Source: Allacma fusca
Lineage: Eukaryota > Arthropoda > Collembola > Symphypleona > Sminthuridae
Direction: 5' to 3'
Assembly: GCA_947179485.1 (NCBI GenBank)
Contig: OX359246.1
Location: 13,950,001-14,014,000, forward strand
DNA: 64,000 nt
In this document: positions 46,018-56,490 of the stretch, in pieces
How the letters are laid out: each line of letters starts with the position of its first letter
How positions within the stretch are numbered: position 1 is the stretch's first letter
Notes under the pieces: generated by a model
Database searches by the model: none
What the model was told of the DNA's origin: nothing
What the model saw: only the letters and a program-made list of their open reading frames with translations
Program-made: the position numbers and the translations under genes

Positions 46018-48772
46018 ATGGGAAAAAGTGTGGGACCAATTTTTAAATGGAAATCCCGAATACCTAAGCAAACGAGATGGAACAGAAAAAATCGCAACAA
46101 ACTTGTTCAGTCAAATTTATTGTCTAATGTAACCACAGAAATTAACGAAGAACACGTTGATTCAAACGAGGACACCTATTCGGTTACAGGTATACATTTT
46201 CCTTCATCTTCGACAAGAACCAAGTTGGGCTCAAAATTACATTTATGCCAGTTTTAACTTCAATTCTTATAGATTGTTTTTTGTTATTTTCTTATCGTCT
46301 TTTGTCGAATATGGGCAAGCAAATACAGAATTCTTAAAATACAAATGTGTAAACTAGGGCTTGAATGCATCCGGTCTGGACGAAACATTATGGTCTCATC
46401 CTGTCAGGTCTTTTGTCTGGTTCGGTTTAGTCCAACGTGCACAAATAAGAAAACATGCAGATAATAATCAATACTCAAATTTGTGCATTAAAATATCAAC
46501 TTCACTTGCAGGCAATGTTCTTGTTGAGAAGGACTGGGAAGTGTCCAGTGTATCTACAAGTGAAGAATGCGAAGACCATCTACTTATTTCTGATGATGAC
46601 GTTTCTGATTCTGATGCTGACTCAACGTTTGACCTGCCCAGAAATGATTTTGACCATGATATACCATTATACAATCAAGCAAAAGTGTCGTTGAAGGAAA
46701 GTGTTCAATTAACTATAGCATTTGCAAGAAGAGCCAATCTATCCCATGAGCTGACAGAAAATCTTATGGAACTAATAGAAGTTCATTTGCCACAACATAC
46801 CAAATACCCTCGTACACTATATAAACATCAAAAACTGCTAAATCTCCCTAAAATATAGTGCAAAGAATATTATTACTGGGGTGAGCACCACGACATTGTT
46901 GAAAGTATTTGCAGCAAATGTTCAAAACCCTTTGATGAAGCCATTCTTAAACAGAAGGGTCAATATTTTATTATATAGGATATTCGTACGCAAATTCAAC
47001 TCATGTTAAAAAATTCAGCCATCAAAGAATATTTGACTCAATCTATTTTAAAGAGGCTTGGCAGTAGTGAAGAGGAAATCCGGAATGTTTACGGGGCAAA
47101 ATATAATGACTGTGTTAAAAACTGGAACATTTCTAGTACAATGAATACAGATGGCGTACCAGTTTTCAAATCGTCAAAATACTCGTTTTGGCAAATTTTA
47201 ATTGCGATAGACGAATTACCATATTTGGTTAGAAAGTCTAATATTGTGTTAGCTGGATTTTGGTGTGGTACAAGCAAGATTGATGTGAACTTGGTGTTTA
47301 CAAAATTAGTGATTCAGTTGAACGATTTATCAACAAATGGGTTTATATGGCAAAATTCATTAGGTGAGATCTGTGCAAGTAATTTGTACATACGTATATG
47401 CAGTGTTGATGCGGTTGCTCGGTGTTTGGTTCAAGGTATGACACAATTTAATGGAGCATATGGGTGCGGGCAATGCAAGGACAAGGGTGTGGTTGTTCCA
47501 AAGGGTAGAGGTCGATGCCGGATTTTCAAAGGAGCAACGAACATTTCACTTCGAACAGATGCCGAGCATAAGGAAATAGTTTCGTCTTGCAAATTTCAAT
47601 TTGGAATCAAATTTGCATCCCCACTATTAGAGCTAAGATACTTTGACATCATTTCCAGAGTGATGGTTGAGCCTATGCATAACGTGTACCTGGGAGTTAC
47701 CAAAACAATTTTAAATTTGTGGTTGAGCATGAGAGGAAGTGACTGTTTTTTGGGGACCCGGGAAATGCGCATTACCATTAATAAACGTCTTTCTAACTGC
47801 AAAGTACCAATTGAAATTGTTCGTACGGTGAGAAATGTAGATGCCATTATTTACTGGAAAGCTTCAGAATACCGTACAATGTTATTTATTATGTCCGTTG
47901 TGACCAGTGACATTCTACCAAAGTCATATCACAGACATTTTTGTAAGTTTGCAATTGCTATATTTATACTTTCGGCAGCAACTTACAATTCCAAAAGCAT
48001 TGAAAATGCTACAAAAATGCTGAAATCATTTGTAAAAGGTGTAGCTAACTTATATGGTGAAGAATATTTGAGCTTTAATGTTCATTCCTTGATTCATTTA
48101 GCAGAATGTTGTTATAACTGGGGACCACTGTGGCGATTCTCAGCATTTATATTTGAGTCGTTCAATGCTAGCCTGTTAAAATACATCTCAAATGCTAATG
48201 TTGTGACCGCTCAAGTTTCAAAAAAGTTTAACATGGACATGCAGGCTAAATATTGTGGTCAGATATTTACCAACCAAGAGGCTTTGAAATTGTTTGGATC
48301 AATTAAAAAACTACCAAAGTTGTCCAAAAACCTATTTTATACAAAAGCTCCATATACAGCTGTTATGCTAATTTGCCATAATTTTCAAACGTGCGCCACC
48401 TACTGTGTTCCTGAAATTATTTATTCTGCTAAATCGGCTGTTATTGGGGGATACTTATTTAAAAATAAAGAAACTAAGAAAAGAGTAGATTGCTATGTTC
48501 GAATCAGCAGTAAAAGGTTATGAAAGATTGTCCAATTTTTACATATTGAATGCAAGTGTGGCATACCTTGTGATTGTACAAAAGAATTTGCACTAGTTGA
48601 GGTTTTTCGGGTTCAGAAGCTGAAATATTCTGAATTCGCATACCAATGTAGTGCGTCGGTTGTAAAAACATTGTATCGTTTATGCAAATTAAGTTACGAA
48701 AAGTTTTTTAAAATTGAGTTCGATGAAAATATGTTCTTTCTAAGTGTGTGCAATTTATTCGAAGTAGATTAA
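46018..48772 (+). pseudogene. Tnp2-family (CACTA-like) transposase, three in-frame stops
   Basis: Exon 1 (46018-46189) starts with ATG and is basic (K-W-K-S-R-I-P-K, then R-W-N-R-K-N-R). It splices in frame to exon 2 at 46512. Exon 2 begins acidic (D-D-D-V-S-D-S-D-A-D), then has a C-x2-C pair (about 46915), the G-Y-G-C-G-Q-C-K segment and M-H-N-V-Y-L-G. Near the end comes N-V-H-S-L-I-H-L followed by W-G-P-L-W and F-E-S-F-N, as in the DUF4218 part of Tnp2 transposases, and a C-K-C-G-x2-C-D-C cluster. TAG at 46856-46858, TAG at 46976-46978 and TGA at 48521-48523 interrupt one continuous frame of about 800 codons ending at 48772. No frameshift is needed, so decay is recent. The enzyme would cut and join the transposon ends. 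Confidence 0.85.
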
Positions 48773-49486
48773 ATTGGGTACTTCTGTTTCATTGGTTAAA
48801 TATTACTTATGTGGTTCGTAAAACTTTAATAAACATTTTTGTTCTGAAAATACTAGTGGCTATAATCGTTTTTATTCGTGATATAGTTTATTCACTTTCC
48901 TTTTGGTCACAATCCTAAAATATAATGATGTATGGAATTATTGCTACGTTGCAGCAACATGTCCACCATATTTGAAAAGTCCAAAAAATGAATTATGTAC
49001 CTATATTTATTTCAATTGAGCAATATTGATAAATTGATTTTAATCAAATTTATAAAAACCGTAACTTAAATAAATATCTTTGGGATTGATTCCTATGCCC
49101 TTAGGGTGTAAAACCAACCGCGCAGATCGTCAGCTATAGGAAAAGGTAGACAAGTTCCGAAAGAACAAACATCCTATAGAATCCTAAGCTGGATTTCCGG
49201 GCGGGCGTCTGTACGACTCTTACTAAATAACAAAGGCAGGTATTCAAGAAAAGTTTTCTTGCATACCTGCATTTGTTATTTAGTAAGTTTCATTTCGCTC
49301 TTCATTACGTTGGAAAATTCCATTTAGTCTAGAAGATGAATCCTGCTAGTAGTTCAAGTATTTGTAATAAGAATCCAGAAGTTAACATTGTAATAAATTC
49401 AAGAACGCCACCAGAAATGCTTACCAAAGCCGAAATAGCAGCATAAGCTTTTGTATTGACTTCTTAATAAACAAGGTAGTTTAGCG
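48773..49486. other. Transposon 3' part, non-coding
   Basis: AT-rich interior of the Tnp2 element after the transposase stop. It contains the palindrome at 49219-49287 and no coding sequence. Confidence 0.5.
49219..49287. repeat. Near-perfect 34-bp inverted repeat, 1-nt loop
   Basis: Arms 49219-49252 and 49254-49287 differ at two positions. The left arm begins CTTACTAAATAACAAAGGCA. Transcribed, it would give a long stable hairpin; as DNA it is a cruciform-prone site. Confidence 0.93.
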
Positions 49487-50070
49487 CAGTGATGGGCACC
49501 TTGCCTATATATAGACCCTATAAATAGGCGATAGTATAGGCGGGCTGGAAAACCCTGAAAAAATGTAGGCGAGGTTGACAAAAATGGGTAGGCATTTTAT
49601 AAATAATAGGCTAGGGGATAGGAAGGCAAATATAAAACCAATTATTTAGGCAAGGAAAAGGAAGGGTGTCAAGTGTTGCCGATCATGTCAGAATATTATG
49701 TTGAAGGGTACCTATCCGTGATTTTACAAGGCAATGAGTAAGAGCATGCATGCATCAATGCATACCCCGACTAAACGTACAATTGGACCGCATTAAACGT
49801 TTTATTGAAAGCTGGTTTTGGGGTTGTTGGCAAGTACAGAATAAGGAACAATAGAAGTATTTTGTGCTCCCGTTGATAAATAAATAGAACTTATGTAGCA
49901 CAAATCCACTGCACTTCAAAACTAGGCGAGGTGTTACCTATAGGCGGTCGGAGAAAAATAGGCAAGGAAAAGGTAGGCGATGTATCTGCCTATAGCCCAG
50001 TAGGTAGGGCTGTTTTTCAAATATTTTATAGGCAAGGCTGAAGGATAGGCGATCCACTTGCCCATCACTG
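49487..50070. mobile_element. Miniature hAT element nested in the Tnp2 transposon
   Basis: 584 bp with ends CAGTGATGGGCA and TGCCCATCACTG, of standard hAT form. Flanks are GTTTAGCG (49479-49486) and GTTTAACG (50071-50078), an 8-bp duplication with one change. The interior is rich in TAGGC/GCCTA motifs. It has no coding sequence. It inserted after the Tnp2 element did. Confidence 0.93.
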
Positions 50071-50325
50071 GTTTAACGATTGTATGTAACAGTCTAGAAC
50101 ACCAATATTTTAAAACACAGTTTTTCAGTATTTAAGATGTATGGTATTCGCGGGCGGGCTACGGGCTTTTTTTAATTTTGCGGGCCGAACAAAAAAGGTT
50201 TTTTGAACAAAAACAATTTTCGATAAACATTAATTTCGGGCCGGGCGGGTACGGGTAAAACGTTACGTGCCACGGGCGGGCACGGGCCTAAAATATCCCA
50301 CGGGGTGATGCTCTAGTTGGTATAT

Positions 50326-50394
50326 GCCGAGAAGCACAGCGAGCTGAAAAACCTCTCCTCTGCGACAACGTTTCAGCCCGCTGTGCTTCTCGGC
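50326..50394. repeat. 24-bp inverted repeat hairpin outside the Tnp2 element
   Basis: Arms 50326-50349 (begins GCCGAGAAGCACAGCG) and 50371-50394 differ at one position, with a 21-nt loop. It lies 12 bases right of the transposon end. Confidence 0.92.
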
Positions 50395-50489
50395 TTGCTG
50401 TACATACCACTGGCTATATAGTGAAATAATATAGTACATAGCGTCTTGCTATATAATGAAATGAGCCGCGAATGTTTGAATTGTAAAGC

Positions 50490-51900
50490 CAAAGTCGCGA
50501 AAGTTTAAATCAACGGACAGGTCGAGATCAATAATAATTCGTGATGAATAGGCATCTTCGGGGATGAAGAATTCTCGGAATTTGGACTCTTCCAATTAGT
50601 AGTTTCCAATTTCCAATGGTAAGTGGTTTTGTATATATAGAGTCGGAGGACGTCGTGTAGGGCTGCTGGAGTGCTTGACAGTCTTTGATGATTCACGTGG
50701 ATGGAATTTCAATTATTTCTGTAATTTCTACATCTGACTAATGTTTTATAATTACACTAGCACTGAACAGCCAACTATTGTTGGCTAAGCAAGGCAAATG
50801 TAAGTTGTGATGACAGCAAATAGTTCATGCAATAGCTAGCGCAGTGCTATGGACGTGGATGCATTAAGTGCGCGCGAATATTTGATTCTTACCATCACGG
50901 AGACGGAGACTATCCACTCGTTCACTCGTTCAAGAGAGGATAATACTAGTGTCTAAACAATTATGGGGATGCGTTTGCAATAATCATGAAAATCTAGTTT
51001 CTACCATTACCTCTGAAACAGCAGTCAACTGTCGAACAAGAGAAAATGATAGAAAAATCAACAAACCCTACAATTGCACGTTTTGGGTTTGGAAAACTAT
51101 GGGATGTCCTGTCCCACCTGAAATTGAGGAGATTTTCCCATCAGTTAAGCAAAAAGAAAATTAAAGGTTGTATATTTGCTATTTTCCGATGGATTATTAT
51201 TATATCAACCCAATGCAATGGAATAAATAAATTATTTTCGCATTCAAATTAATAGCTAAATAAGGTTCCGAAAATGTAGATGAGATGCTGAATTTATTGT
51301 AACAACACCAATTTATAGCCAATCGCATTCAATTAAATTAGGTAACTTAAAATAATAGATACCTCTAAATGATACAAAAGTAACACATTTTACGGGTAAT
51401 AATGTTTCCAAACGATGTAATTTTTGAATTTAGAATGCATCCTCAGGGCGGTGGTATACATTATATAGATTTATTTCGTTTAACTCTAAATATTTTAAGC
51501 ATAGCAAAATGTTTTGAACCACAGTTTTGACTACATTGATAAATAATGCTATAGAAAATTCAAGTCACACGAGGCTTAAACTCCCACTAAGCTTTATTAA
51601 CGACGAGTACTGACGACATTGATTATTGAAAATTGTCGTAAGTTTCTATAAAATACAGTTTATGTGGTTGACATCAAAGATGCTAAAGAACTTAAAGTCT
51701 GGGCTTCATTTACAAATCACAAGATCAGCTTTGTGTATCCTACAGCCCACTCTAAAAATAGTATAACTTAGGAATGTTTGCATATTTGTTGTGTATTTGA
51801 ATTAATTTATTTGCACTTTTACACCTACTTACAAATGAACGAAAGGGTCAGCCATTGTCGGCATACGGCATACCTACATCCTAGCCAATGTGCAGGGAAT
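50490..51900. repeat. Dispersed repeat, copy D
   Basis: Matches 26440-27420 of copy A in order: CATCTTCGGGGAT, then GACGTCGTG, CTGACAGTCTTTGATGATT-type text, TGTCTAAACAATTA, CCCACTAAG, and TAAAGTCTGGGCT. About 190 bp (50756-50948) are present here but absent from copy A at the same place, bounded by ACTA on both sides. The short frames at 50949-51252 fall inside the repeat. Confidence 0.7.
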
Positions 51901-52350
51901 ATATACTAAATATACAGGATTATAAGCATTAGATTGATTAGTAGTGCCTAAAACGACAAGATGAAATTCAATCTTTTTGCAGGGACAAATTATGTAAAAA
52001 GTAAGAAACTCATTGTTTTTGAAGGAGATGGGGTCATCCGTCTGACGTCACAACATTAACATTCTGGGTCTTGACTTGGAACATTCTACGGTTTTAAATA
52101 AAATGTATGAATAAGACTTAACCAGACTGGCGCGAAGAAAATCCGAGAAGAATACACTAGAAATAAATGGACCGCGATCCTCCAAATTAATAGTCTATAG
52201 ACTCTATAGACTATAGTTAACTCATCAACACTAGTGATTTCAGAAATTCTAAGAATGTGCTAAGATGATGTAATAAGATAATATATCTAAGTTATAATAT
52301 TGCGATAAATAATTATGTATGTACATTTTTAAAGACATACAGTTTGAATT
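51901..52350. other. Spacer, weak similarity to the DIRS arm
   Basis: 51977-52060 (GGGACAAATTATGTAAAAA, then CATTGTTTTTGAAGGAG) resembles 33760-33830 in the arm of the retroelement. No gene. Confidence 0.4.
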
Positions 52351-53822
52351 TTATTTCGTACTAATTAGCTGGCTGGTAATGCCGTTCGTAGCAAAGTCCA
52401 GATACAATGGCGTGGATTCCCTTTCTATAGTCCGGAATGGACCAAATTTTATGCCGACTGGTGCAATCGCAGCAATTCTCTTGTTAAACCAAGAAATTCT
52501 CTCGCTGCTCAATTTACTCAACTTGGTCAATAGAGCGATTTCCGCTTTTACCTCCTTCATGTACTCAGGCAGGGAAAAGGCGCTTCCAAACCCGGCGACA
52601 AAAACAGCAGCTGCGTACATGGTCTGTACCATTAGAAACGTGCCTAAACCAGAGTTTCCAGAAAATACTCGGATGCCAGCATAACCCGTTGTAATGGAAA
52701 TAAACAACGAAAATTTTAACCGAGTATATAAGAGAAGCGTTTCCCACATTAAATAGCTGAATAATTAATTGAGTAGAAACACTTTCTGAAACGCATTTGA
52801 CCATGTCGACTTTACAGGATCCCCTGTTAAAATCAACGTAATTGTTAATGATGAGGGCTACAATAGCAAAATGTATAAAAATTTGTTAGATTCAAGATAA
52901 TGAACAACTCAAGTAAATTACTACTAACCTCATTGATTCAAGTATTTGACATAGGTTTGTCTGCTGATTTTCGAAGAATAAAATACAATTACTTAAAAAT
53001 ATTACACACGGAATACAATACATGTAATTCACATAGAGTTCGTGCAGCATGAGTAAAGCAAATGTCAAGGGGTTTTGCAGGGATTTGTGTAGTAGTTGGT
53101 ATATGTGAACTTTTGTGCACAGCGTTGCAAGCAAAATTCCCCAAATGGTACCGGTTGCAGTCAATGTATATGGCAGACAAATTGTGAACTTCTCTCGAGC
53201 AGTGAAAGTCTTACCAGGTTTGAAAAAGTAATATTTCCCTACAAAGATGTTGGTTTTGTATTATTATTTTGTGTCATCATCATAATAAAAAATTACTAAA
53301 GTATTCACTACTTAATATTAAGTAATTACTGTTTTATGTTATGCAGCTGAATGTGTTATGTGAATCAGTTCTCAAAAAGCTACATTCTAGAGCTGTAAAT
53401 TTTATTTGGCGATTTGACTTAAATAGACTCTACCTTCGCACTTCAAACGCCACGTTTGTCCTTTAAAACCGGAGTTAAAAAATTAGCGCTGTAATATCAG
53501 CAGTCCGAAAAAACAATCCATATTGAAGTACCACAGTACATGCATAAACGATCAAAAACATTGCATTGAGTGCAATATCTATGAGTGAATACATGTCATA
53601 ATTATATTCACATGTCTTCAAAATCAAGTAGTATACGCTCAGGAAAATACGAAACGTCCCGTATATAAAGTAAAGCATGGAAATGATTTGACGCATTTTG
53701 CTTCCAATCCTCAGTTCAATCCTTTCTCCTTCTTGTAAATGCAACTCAATAGGAATTATATAGAATTTTGAAGCAATCTTAACCAAATGAATGTAAAATT
53801 TTAAATCTGCGGGAGTCAACAT
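52351..53822 (-). pseudogene. Insect-type gustatory/odorant receptor-like gene, broken
   Basis: Three exons are readable leftwards. Exon 1 (53822-53434) starts at ATG and has two hydrophobic helices. Exon 2 (53238-52929) begins K-Y-Y-F-F-K-P-G, with further helices. Exon 3 (about 52857-52351) ends with V-G-I-K-F-G-P-F, the conserved run before the last helix, as in arthropod gustatory receptors. These are seven-helix ligand-gated channels with an intracellular N-terminus. Exon 1 has a one-base frameshift in a T run near 53477. Exon 2 and exon 3 meet out of phase, and exon 3 changes frame near 52730. At least two disruptions make a pseudogene likely; homopolymer sequencing error could explain only the first. 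Confidence 0.7.
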
Positions 53823-53939
53823 TTTGAAGGGAAAAGTTTATTATTTTTAAAGCACTTGAAATGTGCGGTAGGAACGTCCGTGTAGGAGAGTAATAATTTT
53901 CTAGTTCTTGAAGGTGTTTCTTCCTTTCAGGCAAGTATT

Positions 53940-54650
53940 CATACTTGAATAAATATTTTTGATTGCATTCGTAAACAAATTAACGAATACCACCCGGATC
54001 TATTCTTTCACGGAATTTTACAATTATTATTTCTAACAGCAGAATACTACTGGTACTCAATTATCCCTTTTATTTACATACGTGTCATTACGAATGACTG
54101 GGTTCCTGTTTTTGCATGAATACAGTTGTTATTACACAAATATATAAATAAAGAAAAAAGAATAGATACATTTGTATTGCTTGAACTTTATCATGCACGA
54201 TTAAAATAACTACCTGGTGCCGGCCTTATGAACTAAATATACCCTTTATTTATATAAATATTTTTGAGTGTTATTATCCCCTGAGGTAATTGTCGGCTAT
54301 ATACCGAGAGTTACGGACTGCCGTTTAAATTTCTGTTGTTGGGAATCCAAATGGGTGTTATTTATTTAATGATGCCTGGTTGAGTTTGAGTGTTAGTATT
54401 TTGAATTTGAATTTAGTAAATGTGTTTATTTTAGAAATTATTAAATTTTCTAGCCCAGCAATAAAGTTTCGAATTTCCTTTTGGCTCGTGTATAAAATAC
54501 TTCGGTGCGTGAGTAAAAGATACATACAGAGATATGGCTTGGAAAAAACTGTGAGTAGACATTGAATATTTTAAAGATTTGTATTTAATCTCTTATCTCC
54601 GAGAACTATTTTAATTCAACCACACCCCACAGCTGTATGTTTTTTGAATT
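53940..54650. repeat. Dispersed repeat, copy C with receptor-gene upstream sequence
   Basis: 53950-54240 recurs at 58960-59245 (CGAATACCACCCGGA, GAATACTACTGGTACTC, then GGTGCCGGCC) and partly at 55010-55120. 54158-54650 recurs as the beginning of copy B (39905-40420). Confidence 0.75.
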
Positions 54651-54654
54651 TTAC

Positions 54655-54887
54655 TTTCATGTCATGATTATATTCAGATGACTTCAAAATCAAGTAGTAC
54701 ACGCTCAAGCAAATAGGCAACTACCCGTTTATAAAGTACAGCATGGAAATGATTTGACACGTTTTGCTTCCAATCCTCATTTCAATCCTCTCTCCTTCTT
54801 GTAAATTCAACTCAAAAGTAATTATATAGAAATTTGAAACAATCTTAACCAAATGAAGATATGATTTTAAATCTGCCGGAGTCAACA
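54655..54887 (-). pseudogene. Duplicate of the receptor's first exon
   Basis: Reads leftwards from ATG 54887-54885 and matches about the first 78 codons of the receptor at 53822, with many substitutions. The duplication also includes upstream DNA, so 53590-54060 corresponds to 54655-55120. The remainder of the receptor is missing: the neighbouring sequence is dispersed repeat C. An isolated exon cannot make a receptor. Confidence 0.75.
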
Positions 54888-55120
54888 TTTTAATAGGAAA
54901 GTTTATTCTTTTTAATGTCGATCAAATGAGAAGTAGGAGTGTCCGTGTAGCAGAGTGCTAAGTTTCTGCGTCTTGAAGGTATTTCATTTTACAGGTATGT
55001 ATTCATACTTGAACTGTTGCTTGAATGTAGGTAAACAAATTAGCGAATAACACCCGGAATTATTTTTTCGCGGAATTTTACAATTAATATGGTTTCAAAT
55101 AACAGAATTCTACTGAAACA

Positions 55121-56490
55121 TGAGTGTATGGTTATTCTTGAATTAAAGGTAATTCTGATATTAGGGTTAACCTTAGGATGTAAAAGTGTATTTTATAACC
55201 AAAGGAGTCGTTTCACGTAACTCCAGTTGTAAAGCACAATGTGAGGGGGTACTGTCTTGGTGACATGGGTATTTGGGAAGTGTCAAAAGGGTATATGATT
55301 GCAATAAAATATTATTTGAATCGTGTGTAATATTCTGGTAATATTGTTAGTTGTAGTATTAGAATTATTCAGTTTTAGTTCATTCTCTGTAGAATCTGAA
55401 GTTGTGATCAAACACAACCTCAGATCAGGTTAAACTATAAATAGATTCTTAAGTACCTGCTCCCAACCAAGGGATGCCTTTTTATGTAAATGAAATGACT
55501 ATGTTTTTCCCACGCTAGGGCTACGGCCATCAAAGGCAACGAACGGTTGCTCTTTAGTAATTAAGAACAAACTTGTTAAATCTGGCTGAGTCCAGATTGG
55601 CTTATAGCCACCTTAGTCTAAAGCTAAGAAAAACTCTCCAGTTGTTAACTGGAAGTCGTTCTCTAATTTCGTATCTTTTAGATCCAATTATGCAACTTAA
55701 GTTTCCATTTTCTTTCGTTGAATAAAAGATTAGTCTTCGGATTAATCTCGCATAATTCCGAATTCACAAATTATTCAAATATTTACAGCACGATTCATAA
55801 TTACTTATCATTATTCCTTTTACACGAAGTAATTAATTAGGAGTTTAGTCGTTTCACACGGTGACGAAAGGCTAAGCTTTCAATATACTTACGTGTGTAT
55901 ATTAATTCTTTAACTTTGAATCTATAACTTTATAATTCTCTTTTACAAGTTATTCCTTTACACCCTCTTTTCAACTGTCTTCTCTTTCTTCCTTTCCAAA
56001 CCTCTTAACCGGGCTTGGCGTCCCTTCTTATCTTCTTCCAACTCATCACATCTTATACCTTAGGATACCTTATTTTATATTTGCATTTAAGATATAATGT
56101 ATATATATGCAATAAGAAATCACAAAATCAACACGATACTGACAACACTACAATGCCATCAGACGTATATCTATGTATTTAAAAACAATTAATATTAATA
56201 CATATAATATTATTTCAACGGTTTAAATTCAATATTATAACAATAATATTATTTTATTAAGCAGTATATTAAAGTATTTCACCAATTAAAATAAACTTAA
56301 TTTCCTTAGGAAAATTAATGTTTTAATCGTTATTTTCACCAATTGTAATTAAAACTAGGAAGCACAGCAATTATAACTAACCAAACAATAAATATTAACA
56401 CATTTAAGTGATTGCTTCTGCTGCTTGTCTTACTCCTTATAAAATCCCGGAGGTCGGCCGGCGTGTCATTTAGGACGGCGCAGAGCCTCA
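55121..56490. other. Probable 3' non-coding/LTR part of a retrotransposon, no gene
   Basis: Lies downstream (leftwards) of the integrase tail on the minus strand, where a 3' LTR would be expected. I could not define its ends, and no second copy lies right of the remnant. Confidence 0.35.

Larger units (their letters stand above)
43829..50313 (+). mobile_element. Tnp2/CACTA-like DNA transposon, 6.5 kb, with BEN gene
   Basis: Inverted ends of about 42 bp with two mismatches start GAGCATCACCCCGTGGGATA. TA flanks both sides (43827-43828 and 50314-50315), either a 2-bp target duplication or part of the ends. Inside each end are CGGGCGGG-type tracts. It carries two divergent genes 520 bp apart: a BEN-domain gene leftwards (44069-45497) and a Tnp2-family transposase rightwards (46018-48772). 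A hAT miniature element (49487-50070) and a near-perfect palindrome (49219-49287) lie in the 3' part. Animal CACTA-like elements with a Tnp2 transposase and a second gene are known; the ends here do not read CACTA, so the subfamily is open. Confidence 0.85.

Noticed and set aside
55500-55700. Possible tRNA or primer-binding-like folds (GCAACCGTTCGTTGCC and neighbours)
   Set aside because: No complete cloverleaf with A and B boxes could be built by eye.
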